Of a stretch of 64,000 nt of DNA, positions 23,095 to 35,296 are shown piece by piece. The number at the start of each line of letters is the position of its first letter. The stretch's first letter is position 1. The DNA is from Anthonomus grandis grandis (taxonomy: Eukaryota > Arthropoda > Insecta > Coleoptera > Curculionidae). A program made the position numbers and the translations under genes. The stretch spans positions 930,001 to 994,000 of the forward strand of contig NC_065549.1 in the NCBI RefSeq assembly GCF_022605725.1. Reading direction: 5' to 3'. Under the pieces are notes generated by a model. That model saw nothing but the letters and a program-made list of their open reading frames with translations. It ran no database searches and was not told where the DNA came from.

Positions 23095-24898
23095 TACTCG
23101 CCGGCACAAAATTCCGCCATCCTGAAATATTGGCCAAGTTTGATGTTTTATAAATTTTTATTTTTATTACTGTTGTTTTTTCTCGTAATTTTACAAGACT
23201 CTGTAGGAAAATTAATGTGGATTATTCTGTTTACATACTGTTCCTTGTAATCTTTGATGTATTCTAAACATTTCGATTTTTGATTCATTCCATTATCTCA
23301 TTTCTGCTGCGAGCTGCACATTTTTTATTAAAACTCTGATTTGAAGCTTATTTTTAGATAATTAATGTCAAGTTTTCGGTTAAAAATTATCGACGTTGGC
23401 TAAGAACGCAATTAATGTGACATAAAGTTTGACAGTATCACTATTATAATTTGTTGTGTGTCAATATGGTATTAACTCCAGCAGACGTGGGTAGAATTGT
23501 TGCGTTAATAGAGGATTGCCGTAGCAAAAGTTATGTCGCCCGTACTCTGAGATTTTTGCGGTCTACAGTTCGAGATGCCTGGAATAGGTATTTACAGACG
23601 GGAATTTTTACTAGACGACAAGGCTCTGGCAAAAGGAGAATGACCACTGCAGCTGATGATCACTTTGTCGCTATTAGTTCTTTAAGAGGTCGAAGATCTA
23701 CTGCTGTGTGTCTAAAAAATTACTTGCGAATACTTCATGGAGTAAGTGTACGTAGAAGATTAGCAGAAGCTGGACTTTATTCACGAAGGCCAGCAATATG
23801 TCTACAATTACTTCCTCGGCATCGACAACACCGACTGAGGTTTGCAAGATCGCATTTTGAGTGGACTCTGGAACAGTGGGCAAACGTACTATTCACAGAT
23901 GAATCCAGGGTTTGTTTAAGGACGCCGGATGGTCGTGAGCGGGTATACAGACGTAGAAATGAAACATATGCTGACTGCACCATTTCAGAGCAAATCTCAT
24001 ATCGTGGCGGTTCAGTCATGATTTGGGCGGATATTTCTACCGAAGCACGCGCCAGTCTTATATTGATTGAAAATAAAGCTCTAAGCGCCCACCGTTACAT
24101 TGAGGAAATCCTTCAAGAAGTTGTTATTCCATTTGCTCCATTCATTGGGAACCAATTTACATTAATGCATGATAATGCTAGACCTCACGTTGCACATGTA
24201 GTGAGCGAATAACTGGATGAACTTGGACTCCCAAGATTGGAATGGCCCGCATGTAGCCCGGATCTCAACCCAATAGAACATCTTTGGGATCAATCTAAAA
24301 GGGCTGCTCGTCGTCGTCCTGTACAACCACAAACCTTGCAAGACTTACGACTAGCGCTGATCGAAGAATATGAGGCTATTCCTCAAGAAAGAATAAGGAA
24401 CCTTATTCATTCGATGCCGCAAAGACTGCAAGCTATTATTGCTGCGAGAGGAGGAAATACACGCTATTAAAATTGTTTTTTTTAATTAACTTTATGATAT
24501 ACCTAGTGTTTGTTTCTCCTAATAAAAATACGCTTCAAATCAGCGTTTTAATAAAAAATTTGCAGCTGACAGCAGAAATGAGATAATGGAATGAATCAAA
24601 AATCAAAATGTTTAGAATACATCAAAGATATACAAGGAAGAGTATGTAAACAGAATTATCCGCCTTAATTTTCCTACAGGGTCTTTTGAAATTACGAGAA
24701 AAAACAACAGTTTGTTTTACTCCTGTATAATATAGCCTAATCGAAAAATGCTACTTTACAAAATGATTTTAAAAAATTACAACAAATGTATCTAAAAACT
24801 GATGGCAAAATCGTGAGAATCTGATAAAAAATAAAAAATTTATAAAACATCAAACTTGGCCAATATTTCAGGGTGGCGGAATTTTGTGCCGGCGAGTG
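23095..24898 (+). mobile_element. Tc1-like DNA transposon, nearly complete
   Basis: A 1.8-kb element flanked by TA (23093-23094 and 24899-24900). The terminal inverted repeats are long: the left about 23095-23356, the right about 24524-24898, sharing CACTCGCCGGCACAAAATTC (T for the first C at the left) and GATTCATTCCATTATCTCAT. The left repeat is shorter because of a 113-bp gap between TTTTATTTTTATTA and CTGTTGTTTTTTCTCG. One transposase reading frame fills the interior, broken by a single stop. This is the best preserved mobile element in the window and probably among the youngest. Confidence 0.93.
23466..24470 (+). pseudogene. Tc1 transposase (DD34E) with one premature stop
   Basis: The ATG at 23466 (MVLTPADVGRIV) opens 334 codons ending in RGGNTRY, the usual Tc1 C-terminus and close to the family's normal length of about 340. 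The N-terminal helix-turn-helix region covers roughly residues 1-110. The catalytic triad is visible: FTDES (Asp145), HDNARPH (Asp236) and SPDLNPIEHLWD (Glu271), with 34 residues between the second Asp and the Glu, i.e. DD34E. TAA at 24210-24212, just after HVVSE, splits the protein inside the catalytic domain before the Glu; otherwise the frame is uninterrupted. The product would bind the long terminal repeats and cut at TA. As read, the element is inactive unless the stop is suppressed, absent from other copies, or a sequencing error. Confidence 0.93.
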
Positions 24899-24900
24899 TA

Positions 24901-25750
24901 GATACACGTCCTTTTCTTTCATATAAAAATACTCCCTATTATTACACACAACTTTTATTTAAAACATTTTTTATAAGACTTCTAGTTTTTTTCATAAAAA
25001 AATGAAGATTCAAAAATTGATTTTTTTAAATTTATTTATCGTCTGTTTTCCCAATTTGTGGCGTTTTTTTCTTTGATTTTTAAAAATTTTAATTATTGTT
25101 TTTCTTTTTAAATATTTTCCTTTTGTTAATGAAAATGCCCTTTCACAAGTTCATAAATTACTTTTTAGGCTTTTTAAAAATTTATTAAGAAATTTTTTAA
25201 AAAGCCTAATTTATTTGATAACTATTTTATAATAATTATAAATCGATAATTTATTTAAGATATTTTTTTTTGAATTTGCCTTAAAATTTTGTAAAAAAAT
25301 ATGTAAATATAATTTTTCGCTAAATTTATAATAAGAATTCTTTTTTATTATTTTTTATTTAGAAATTAGCTTTTAATTATTAAAAACATAAATGAAATTG
25401 AATAAATTTTAAGAAAATTTATAATAAATATGCACCATATAACACTTCCAAAATTAACTAAAGCCATGCATAACTTAATTGGATACGAAAAACCCTTTGT
25501 TTATGTCCAAAAGGGCCTAACTTTCGAATTTCTTTTTATTTAAATATAAAAATAAATTGATTTTACGCCAAATTGTTATTAACATTTAACATTTACAGTT
25601 TTTCATGAATTTTTCAACTTCCATTATTGATGAAGTCCATTTTCTTTCACGTAAATATACTCTCTTATTTTTTACCTAATTTTTATTTGAAATATTTCTT
25701 TATAAGACTTTGATTGGTTTTGATTTTGTTCAAAATCATTTATATTAATC
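24901..25750. repeat. AT-rich repeat, including right arm of the inverted repeat (25020-25420)
   Basis: The segment 25020-25420 mirrors 22694-23094. In addition, 24910-25000 resembles 25640-25740 in direct orientation (CTTTCATATAAAAATACTC against CTTTCACGTAAATATACTC, then ATAAGACTT in both), which suggests a degenerate unit of about 740 bp. No gene is seen. Confidence 0.55.
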
Positions 25751-26745
25751 CCCTCAGAATGTTGTTTTAAAGTTAAATTTGTCTTCTGCAATATTTTAAG
25801 AAGTTTGTTTTAACTTTAAAAAAGCTAAAATTAATTAATTTTTAATATTAAAATTTGGTTCATTAAAGAGTTTCTTACTGTTAAACGAATGATTTTTATT
25901 TGACATTTTGAATTTTTCGTCAAAATCATTCAACGTATTTAACATTTAAAAATTATTTATTTTACAGCTAAAAGTTTGATTTAACGTCTTTTTATTCCCA
26001 ATTTACACTAATTGATGCAAATTTCGTAATAAATACCTCGTTCATAACAAGAAAAAGAAGTAATGATGATGTAATAAGAAAATTAACTTTCTTTACCTTT
26101 CTTGATTTCAGAGATATGAGCGCTTTATTAATGTTGTCAACTTCTAAGGTAAATTTCTTGATTTTAATTTTTTTTTTAAATTGTTCCAACTTTCCTAACA
26201 TAAGAGATATAAGCAATTCATCCCTAAAACTTTCCTGTTTTTTTTTTCATCTCAATAGAATACTCCGTAAATCATCTGCAAGAAGCCCCTTAACCTCAAA
26301 TAAACTCACTGTTTAAAAAAAAAAACTCTTCACTTACATATTACCCCTTATTACCACATTTTTTCTTAACTAAACCACTTACAACCCACTTTCTTTTAAG
26401 TAAAATTAATAGTTCGCGCCCCATTGGCCCGATTACAATAAATCACCGTTAAAATTCAAATAACGACCTGCGTTGGATCTGTTTAGGTACACACAAAGCG
26501 GGCCTCTCTTTATTCACCTGTCACTAGGCGGGTAATAAGGGATACATTTATCAAACTAACACCTATGGTGCTTATTTCTTTTCTTCGGAAAATAAATTTT
26601 CGATACATTATTGGTGGGGCTTTTTTTATTGGGACCTGTCGTGTCCTAAATCTACGTTAAATCCCCAGTTATGTATTATAATAAAGCTTCACACACTAAA
26701 GTAAAAATGTTATGAGGAATAGATGAATTATTTAATGCAAAAGCT
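25750..26745. other. low-copy spacer with GC-richer island at about 26390-26690
   Basis: AT-rich DNA up to about 26390, carrying a satB-like phrase (TTTCAGAGATATGAGCGC) near 26106. It is followed by a mixed-composition island containing CGCGCCCCATTGGCCCGATT and CAAAGCGGGCCTCTC. No coding motif is seen. Confidence 0.35.
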
Positions 26746-26885
26746 GTTACGTTTTTTACCATATCATATAGATTTGAACCCATTTGAGTAAATGTGGGCT
26801 AAAATAAAAGGTATATAAAAAACAAAAACGTAAACTTTTAAAGAAATTCAGTGCAAACAGTGAAATGTCTTGAAGTGACAAAGCG
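26735..26885 (+). pseudogene. IS630/Tc1-like transposase C-terminal scrap
   Basis: One frame reads LPYHIDLNPFE, stop, MWAKIKG, then further stops. It matches the arthropod transposase motif LPPYHxDLNPIEliWAxVKG, where the Glu is the third catalytic acid. The region is about 45 codons with four stops, a long-dead remnant. No ends are visible. Confidence 0.6.
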
Positions 26886-27385
26886 TATCTGAATTTATAA
26901 ATTTGACTTTAAAATATAATATATTCCCGAGCCTTATTATCGTTAAATATATATTTATTCAATGATTTTTTTGGAAATTTTTGATTTTGGTATATTTATC
27001 AACCGTATATAGTAAGGTATGTATTTTTGGTTGTTTTTAATAAAAAAAAATAGGGTTTTATCACGTTTTACTCAAAAACCTTAATGTTATATGAGAAAAA
27101 TATAGAAACACAAACTATAGATTCTTTCTATAATTTTCTTAAAACGTATTTTTTTTCCAGGCAATTATTTTCTGCAAAAAAACCGTTTCTCATTTAGGGT
27201 TAATGTACCCCCCCACCCGCCCCACACAACTTACTAGTAAAAAATTGTTTTTAAAAATCATTGTTTTCCAAAATAATATGCATGAATAACAGCTGGTTTC
27301 GTCGTTAATATCTAATTAACTGTTTTTTATAGCCGTCAATTTTGGTATAATGTTTTTGGTATACATGACCTAGAAACTGATAAAA
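26885..27385. other. AT-rich spacer, nothing recognised
   Basis: Contains one C-rich run, ACCCCCCCACCCGCCCC, near 27208 and a single TTTTTTTCCAGGCAATTATT near 27154 that resembles the satA core. Otherwise featureless. Confidence 0.4.
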
Positions 27386-30300
27386 ATTTTTTGGGTTCTC
27401 TGGTCTATAACTCTATCAAAAGTTCATTAAAATTCCCCTAATAACGAATTTTTTATTCAAATTTTTGTAGGTGATGTTCCAGTAAAATAGAAGTAAGAAA
27501 ATTATTTTGGGTTCTCTGACCTATAACTTGCGTTCTGATACTACAATTTACACGATTTATACTTGAAATTAATTTTGGATCTCACGTTAATGTTATCTTG
27601 AATTTTCATAAAAATCCCTGTAATAGGGAGTTTTTTATTCAAATTATTAGGGATAACGTCCCAGTAAAATGAAAGTAGAAACATTGTTTTGGGTTCTCTG
27701 TTCTATAACTCATATCCTAATGGTCCGATTAACATGATTTTTACAGGAAATTAATTATGGATCCTTCCTTACTACTTTTGTTAAATTTGATTAAAATTCC
27801 TTTAATACCGAATTTTTTATTTTAATTTTTGTAGGTGATGTTCCAGTAAAAAAGAAGTAAAAAAATTGTTTTGGGTTCTCTGGTCTATAACTCATATTCT
27901 AGTAGTCCGATTTACACGATTTCTGCTTGAAATTAATTATGGATCTTTTTTTAATATTTCCGTAAAATTTAATTAAAATTCCTGTAATAACGAATTTTTT
28001 ATTCAAATTTTTGTAGGTGATGTTCCAGTAAAAAAGAAGTAAAAAAATTGTTTTGGGTTCTCTGGTCTATAACTCATATTCTAGTAGTCCGATTTACATG
28101 ATTTCTACTCAAAATTAATTATGGATCTTTTCTTAATATTTCCGTAAAATTTAATTAAAATTTCTGTAATAACGAATTTTTTATTCAAATTTTTGTAGGT
28201 GATGTTCCAGTAAAAAAGAAGTAAAAAAATTGTTTTGGGTTCTCTGGTCTATAACTCATATTCTAGTAGTCCGATTTACATGATTTCTGCTCGAAATTAA
28301 TTATGGATCCTTTCTTAATATTTCCGTAAAAGTTCATTAAAATTCCTGTTATAACGAATTTTTTATTCAAATTTTTGTAGGTGATGTTTCAGTAAATTAG
28401 AATTAAAAAAATTGTTTTGGGTTCTCTAGTCTATAATTCATACTCTAGTAGTCCGATTTACATGATTTCTGCTTGAAATTAATTATGGATTTTTTCTTAA
28501 TATTTTCGTAAAATTTCATTAAAATTCCTATAATAACGAATTTTTTATTCAAATTTTTGTAGGTGATGTTTCAGTAAATTAGAATTAAAAAAATTGTTTT
28601 GGGTTCTCTGGTCTATAACTCATATTCTAGTAGTCCGATTTACGTGATTTCTGCTCGAAATTAATAATGGATCTTTTCTTAAAATTTCCATAAAATTTCA
28701 TTAAAATTCCTATAATAACGAATTTTTTATTTAAATTTTTGTAGGTGATGTTTCAGTAAATTAGAATTAAAAAAATTGTTTTGGGTTCTCTGGTCTATAA
28801 CTCATATTTTAGTAGTCCGATTTACGTGATTTCTGCTCGAAATTAATTATGGATTTTTTCTTAATATTTCCGTAAAATTTCATTAAAATTCCTATAATAA
28901 CGAATTTTTTATTCAAATTTTTGTAGGTGATGTTTCAGTAAGTTAGAATTTAAAAAAATGGTTTGGGTTCTCTGGTCTATAACTCATATTCTAGTAGTCC
29001 GATTTACATGATTTCTGCTCGAAATTAATTATGGATCTTTTCTTAATATTTCCGTAAAAGTTCATTAAAATTCCTGTAATAATGAATTTTTTATTCAAAT
29101 TTTTGTAGGTAATGTTCCAGTAAAAAAGAAGTAAAAAAATTGTTTTGGGTTCTCTGGTCTATAACTCATATTCTAGTAGTCCGATTTACATGATTTCTGC
29201 TTGAAATTAATTATGGATTTTTTCTTAATATTTCCGTGAAAGTTCATTAAAATTCCTGTAATAACGAATTTTTTATTCAAATTTTTGTAGGTGATGTTTT
29301 AGTAAATTAGAATTAAAAAAATTGTTTTGGGTTCTCTGGTCTATAACTCATATTCTAGTAGTCCGATTTACATGATTTCTGCTTGAAATTAATAATGGAT
29401 CTTTTCTTAAAATTTCCGTAAAATTTCATTAAAATTCCTATAATAACGAATTTTTTATTCAAATTTTTGTAGGTGATGTTTCAGTAAATTAGAATTAAAA
29501 AAATTGTTTTGGGTTCTCTGGTCTATAACTCATATTTTAGTAGTCCGATTTACATGATTTCTGCTTGAAATTAATTATGGATTTTTTCTTAATATTTCCG
29601 TGAAAGTTCATTAAAATTCCTGTAATAACGAATTTTTTATTCAAATTTTTGTAGGTGATGTTTTAGTAAATTAGAATTAAAAAAATTGTTTTGGGTTCTC
29701 TGGTCTATAACTCATATTCTAGTAGTCCGATTTACATGATTTCTGCTTGAAATTAATAATGGATCTTTTCTTAAAATTTCCGTAAAATTTCATTAAAATT
29801 CCTATAATAACGAATTTTTTATTCAAATTTTTGTAGGTGATGTTTCAGTAAATTAGAATTAAAAAAATTGTTTTGGGTTCTCTGGTCTATAACTCATATT
29901 TTAGTTGTCCGATTTACGTGATTTCTGCTCGAAATTAATTATGGATTTTTTCTTAATATTTCCGTAAAATTTCATTAAAATTCCTATAATAACGAATTTT
30001 TTATTCAAATTTTTGTAGGTGATGTTTCAGTAAGTTAGAATTTAAAAAAATGGTTTGGGTTCTCTGGTCTATAACTCATATTCTAGTAGTCCGATTTACA
30101 TGATTTCTGCTCGAAATTAATTATGGATCTTTTCTTAATATTTCCGTGAAATTTCATTAAAATTCCTATAATAACGAATTTTTTATTCAAATTTTTGTAG
30201 GTGATGTTCCAGTAAAAAAGAAGTAAAAAAATTGTTTTGGGTTCTCTGGTCTATAACTCATATTCTAGTAGTCCGATTTACATGATTTCTGCTCGAAATT

Positions 30301-32021
30301 AATTATGGATCTTTTCTTAATATTTCCGTAAAAGTTCATTAAAATTCCTGTAATAATGAATTTTTTATTCAAATTTTTGTAGGTAATGTTCCAGTAAAAA
30401 AGAAGTAAAAAAATTGTTTTGGGTTCTCTGGTCTATAACTCATATTCTAGTAGTCCGATTTACATGATTTCTGCTTGAAATTAATTATGGATTTTTTCTT
30501 AATATTTCCGTGAAAGTTCATTAAAATTCCTGTAATAACGAATTTTTTATTCAAATTTTTGTAGGTGATGTTCCAGTAAAAAAGAAGTAGAAAAATTGTT
30601 TTGGGTTCTCTGGTCTATAACTCATATTCTAGTAGTCCGATTTACATGATTTCTGCTTGAAATTAATTATGGATTTTTTCTTAATATTTCCGTAAAATTT
30701 CATTAAAATTCCTATAATAACGAATTTTTTATTCAAATTTTTGTAGGTGATGTTCCAGTAAAAAAGAAGTAAAAAAATTGTTTTGGGTTCTCTGGTCTAT
30801 AACTCATATTCTAGTAGTCCGATTTACATGATTTCTGCTCGAAATTAATTATGGATCTTTTCTTAATATTTCCGTAAAATTTCATTAAAATTCCTATAAT
30901 AACGAATTTTTTATTCAAATTTTTGTAGGTGATGTTCCAGTAAAATAGAAGTAAAAAAATTGTTTTGGGTCTCTCCTTAACGTTATTTTGAATTTTCATA
31001 AAGATCCCTTTAATAGGTAGTTTTTTATTCAAATTATTAAGGATAACGTCCCAGTAAAATGAAAGTAAAAACATTGTTTTAGGTTCTCTGGTCTATAACT
31101 CATATTCTAATGGTCCGATTTACATAATTTCTACTCGAAATTAATTATGGATTCTTTCCTAATATTACTGTAAAATTTCATTGATACTCCTGTAAAAACG
31201 AATTTTTTATTCAAATTTTTGTAGGTAATGTTCCAGAAAAATAGAAGTAAAAAAATGGATTTTGGTTGTCTGACCAATAACTCGCGTTATAATACTTCAA
31301 TTTACATGATCTTTACTTAAAATTCATTTTGGGTCTCTCGTTAACGTTATTCTGAATTTTTATAAAAATCCCTGTAATAGGAAGTTTTTTATTCAAGTTA
31401 ATGTAGGTAACGTCCCAATAAAATAAAAGTAGAAACATTGTTTTGGGCTCTCTGTTCTATAACTCATATCCTAATGGTCCGATTAACATGATTTTTAGAG
31501 GAAATTAATTATGAATCCTTCCTTAATACTTTTATTAAATTTAATTAAAATGCCTTTAATAACGAATTTTTTATTTTAATTTTTGTAGGTGATGTGTCAG
31601 TAAATTAGAATTAAAAAAATTGTTTTGGGTTCTCTGGTCTATAACTCATACTCTAGTAGTCCGATTTACATGATTTCTGCTTGAAATTAATTATGGATCT
31701 TTTCTTAATATTTTCATAAAATTTCATTAAAATTCCTATAATAACGAATTTTTTATTCAAATTTTTGTAGGTGATGTTTCAGTAAATTAGAATTAAAAAA
31801 ATTGTTTTGGGTTCTCTGGTCTATAACTCATATTTTAATAGTCCGATTTACATGATTTCTGCTCGAAATTAATTATGGATCTTTTCTTAATATTTCCGTA
31901 AAATTTCATTAAAATTCCTATAATAACGAATTTTTTATTCAAATTTTTGTAGGTGATGTTCCAGTAAAATAGAAGTAAAAAAATAGTTTTGGGTTTTCTG
32001 ACCTATAATTCGCGTTCTAAT
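27385..32021 (+). repeat. 182-bp satellite array with higher-order structure, about 25 monomers
   Basis: GGGTTCTCTGGTCTATAACTC recurs at exactly 182 bp over the central part (27691, 27873, 28055, 28237, 28419, 28601). Each monomer also has AGTAGTCCGATTTACATGAT, GAAATTAATTATGGATC and TTTTTGTAGGTGATGTT. Two variant types alternate (TTCCAGTAAAAAAGAAGT and TTTCAGTAAATTAGAATT). The rare variant TTTCAGTAAGTTAGAATTT occurs at 28932 and 30024, 1092 bp or six monomers apart. The edges (27.4-27.9 and 30.95-31.6 kb) are more diverged, as expected for an array homogenised from the centre. The longer ORFs inside are repeat translations. Confidence 0.95.
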
Positions 32022-32778
32022 GTTTGGATGTACACTTATCTTGAAAATGAAGCCAAAAAGGGTGCCAATGAAGTCACTTCGATGGTACTGCATTTCCTTA
32101 AGAACCACATCTAGTCACGATACTATTTTTAGTGACGGTTGCCCAGGGCAAAATAAAAATTACGTAATGGCTCATTTTTTGTACACCTTGATCAATATTC
32201 TAAAAATCGTTGATTCAGTAAAATACATATTTCCAATGAGGAAGGGTCATTCCTTTTTGCCAAACGATTCGAAGTTTGCCCTGATAGAGAAAAAGAAAAG
32301 ACGCCTGAAGAGAGCCGAGAGACCAGAGGATTGGGATAATATCATTTTAAATGCCAGAATGAAACCTTACCGATTTAATTTGATAAAAATGAAGCAATAC
32401 GATTTTTTTGATATAAAAAGTGCGACCTGCAACTTTTTCCTAAAAACTCCAAAGCCAGCTATCAACATTAAAAAAATTAGGATTATGAAAATAACTAACC
32501 AAACATCTTTACTTTTTTTAAAGGATCCATACAGTGGCCCATTCAGAAGCAGTATTGTGGCCAAAGCAAATTTATCATGCAACATCCAACTGGAAAGGCT
32601 TTACAAGGAACCTCTTTCGTTTGCTTCAAATAAAGCTGAGAATTTAAGAACACTATTACCGCTACTACGTCTTGTAGCTAATAAAAACTACTATGAATGT
32701 ATTCTGGATAATACTTACCCTGATAACATGTATGACATTAATGAAGAAGATGATAATAGTAGTGGATGTGAAGATTAA
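32022..32778 (+). pseudogene. DUF7869-like protein, 5'-truncated and frameshifted
   Basis: Coding sequence begins exactly where the satellite ends. The first frame (32022-32114) reads MYTYLENEAKKGANEVTSMV and stops at TAG. The following frame continues with FSDGCPGQNKNYVMAHFLY, RKGHSFLPNDSKFALIEKKKR and RPEDWDNII, running to TAA at 32776-32778. The DxCxGQNKN and GHSxxxNDxxFxxIE motifs are those of the DUF7869 family, widespread multi-copy proteins in insects and cnidarians thought to be transposon-derived; the family assignment is from memory. The C-terminal 200 residues are intact with an acidic tail (NEEDDNSSGCED). The N-terminal half is missing, so it is unlikely to be functional. Confidence 0.7.
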
Positions 32779-33424
32779 TTTACTATAAACTATTAAACTA
32801 ATCCTTGTTTAGAATTTATTTTATGTTTAAATTTGTTAAATAAAACGTATGTTTAACAGTTTTTTCAAATTTTTGACAAATATATTAGAATATTTTTTTT
32901 AACAAGAATTTAATATATTAGCTTAATATACGTTGTAATTAATAAAAAAAATATGAATAAATGAATTTTTTTTAAAACAAAATGTGTTTTTCATTTCCTG
33001 AAAATTTTGGATTTTGGACATACTTATGTGTTTTTTGTAAAACATGCCTCAATTGCAGATGGGGAAGGGCAATGGCATTATAAAGCATTAGTTTTGTGGG
33101 CATTGATAGATTTTTTCCTATGTCAGCTATAATTCCAACGAATATTAAAATTTAGAGATAAAAGTAGCTTTAGCTAATCTTCGCCTTTTTGGGCAAAAAA
33201 ATTTAATGTGTTTGATACCAAATAAAGACATTTTTTATTTATTTATTTACTTATCACTAAATAAAAAATTACTTAATAAAACGATTAATATTAAAGCTAA
33301 TACTGATAAGGATTGATAAAATCTGACGTGCTGTAAAAATCCACTTTCATTACCCGATATCTCATTTATTATTTGCTTTCACAAGTAAGCATTTAATAAA
33401 TTCTCAAATTTTAAGGCCGCAAAC
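32779..33424. promoter_or_regulatory. spacer upstream of the kinase gene, presumed promoter region
   Basis: AT-rich DNA between the DUF7869 remnant and the kinase ATG. No unambiguous TATA box or initiator stands out. The last 100 bp contain TTTGCTTTCACAAGTAAGCA and the start context CCGCAAACATG at 33417-33427. The promoter is inferred only from the gene's position. Confidence 0.3.
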
Positions 33425-33866
33425 ATGTTTCCGGGAAAATTCAAAGAACCCACCACCCAAATTAAGAACCTAGATCAACTGATCGGTGATAAACTCAACG
33501 TGAAAGTGAAAAAACACACCGCGGAACCGTTGACGCAATTCGGAGAGAACTTCGGCAGTGAAATCCTAAAAGTCAACATCACCGTGGAAGAACATGACGG
33601 AACAGAAAGAGAAATTCACGCGGTAGCAAAGTTGATTCCGCCCACGGAGATGCAGTTGGAAATATTCAACACCCAAGTGACTTTTAAGAATGAAATCGGG
33701 TTTTACGAGGAAATCGTTGGGGCCATGAGGGATTTTCAACGGGAACATGGGGTGGAACCCACGAAGGCTTTTGCGGAACTTTACGGGGCGAGGATCAACT
33801 TGGAACCGGGCAGTCATAAAGTGGATAACGACGGGATTATCGTGATGGAGAATTTAAAAATTGCAG
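33425..33866 (+). CDS. CHK/ecdysteroid-kinase-like protein, exon 1
   Basis: Residues 1-147 of a 415-residue protein of the EcKL (CHK kinase-like, DUF227) family, whose characterised members phosphorylate small molecules such as ecdysteroids; the substrate here is unknown. Features seen: FGSEILKVNI (residues 43-52, nucleotide-loop region), AVAK with Lys69 as the expected ATP-contacting lysine, KNEIGFYEEIV with Glu90 as its likely partner, and IIVMENLKIA (138-147) at the hinge. The start ATG has a good context (GCAAACATG). The exon ends after one base of the next codon at a strong donor, GCAG|GTGCGT; reading through would stop within a few codons. The GC content and codon use are clearly coding, unlike the surrounding repeats. 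It continues in the exon at 57901. Confidence 0.9.
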
Positions 33867-34090
33867 GTGCGTACTTTTAAAAATTGTTTTGTTGGCATTA
33901 CGTCATACGACCACGCCCTTAGATTAAATTCTTCATCTTATCACATACTCTTCTCTTGAAGGTTGGCAGTACATAAGACTAGAATTGCGTTATGAGGTGC
34001 ATCTTTCAACCAGAAGTTTTGATATCTTCCAACATATCTTATTCCTTTTTGGAAATTTTTTTTTGTCCAGGCAGTTAACACTCTATTCTA

Positions 34091-35294
34091 CAGGGTGTCA
34101 TTGAAATGGTGTAAAAAAATTCGGGGGGTGATAGTACTCCTAAAAATTTTAAAAAAAGTTCCTATAACTATAGGGTGGAAAATGCATATTAAGGGAATTA
34201 GGAGCACTGAAAGGGTAAATTTAAAAAATGGTTTTTTTGAAATTGTAGGCTTAAAAACGAGATAAAATTTCGAAAAAAAATCCTCTGCAATAAATTTTGA
34301 CCCAAAATCAAATGGTGATACTGAAAAATAATTTGGAAAATCGGAAAGGGTAGTTTTTGCAAGGGTAGAGGGTTAATTCGTGAATAACTTTTTTTAGGTT
34401 ATTTTTTTCGCAACGTGGGTTCATTTTTTAAAAACTACATACTTTTTCCTACAAAAAAGGTACTCTTGTTGCACATCGCCCAGAACGATGGTTTTCGAGA
34501 AAATTGAAGGCAAAAAGTTTGCTCTGATGGGCTGCTAACTGGTTAAACAACATAAACTTATGAAAGTTATGGGGTTTCAAAAGTAAACAAGTAGTTATTA
34601 AATAATTAATTGAAAAATCTAAATTTCATGATTTTTAAAACATCGTATTGCTTTAAAAAAACGAAATAAACCAATTACCAAAATTCCTTATTAAATGCAT
34701 ACTTATTTGATTCATTAGCCTAGTTTACACCGCGAGTACCAAATATTCAAAAATCATAAAATTTAGATTTTTCAATTAATTATTTAATAACTACGTGTTT
34801 ACTTTTGAAACCCCATAACTTTCATAGGTTTATGTTGTTTAATTAGTTAGCAACCCATCAGAGCAAACTTTTTGCCTTCAATTTTCTCGAAAACCATCGT
34901 TCTGGGCGATGTGCAACAAGAGTACCTTTTTTGTAGGAAAAAGTATGTAGTTTTTAAAAAATGAACCCACGTTGCGAAAAAAATAACCTAAAAAAAGTTA
35001 TTCACGAATTAACCCCCTACCCTTGCAAAAACTACCCTTTCCGATTTTCCAAATTATTTTTCAGTATCACCATTTGATTTTGGGTCAAAATTTATGGCAG
35101 AGGATTTTTTTTCGAAATTTTATCTCGTTTTTTAAGCCTACAATTTCAAAAAACCGTTTTTTTAAATTACCCTTTCAGTGCCCCTAACTCCCTTAATATG
35201 CATTTTCCGCCCTATAGTTATAGGAACTTTTTTTAAAATTTTTAGGAGTACTATCACCCCCCGAATTTTTTTACACCATTTCAATGACACCCTG
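34091..35294. mobile_element. palindromic foldback MITE with TA duplication
   Basis: The arms 34091-34640 and 34752-35294 are near-perfect inverted complements of about 545 bp, separated by a loop of some 110 bp. The element begins CAGGGTGTCATTGAAATGG and ends with its complement, flanked by TA at 34089-34090 and 35295-35296, the target site of Tc1/mariner-type transposases. There is no coding capacity. It is inserted in the first satA copy of the intron (CCAGGCAGTTAACACTC just to its left). Confidence 0.92.
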
Positions 35295-35296
35295 TA

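Noticed and set aside
23698..24019. Minus-strand ORFs inside the Tc1 transposase
   Set aside because: Shadows of the real transposase frame on the opposite strand.
30811..31074. 87-codon minus-strand ORF in the 182-bp satellite
   Set aside because: It is a translation of two diverged satellite monomers, with repeated FLLxFYWxxxxxNLNKK segments set by the 182-bp period.
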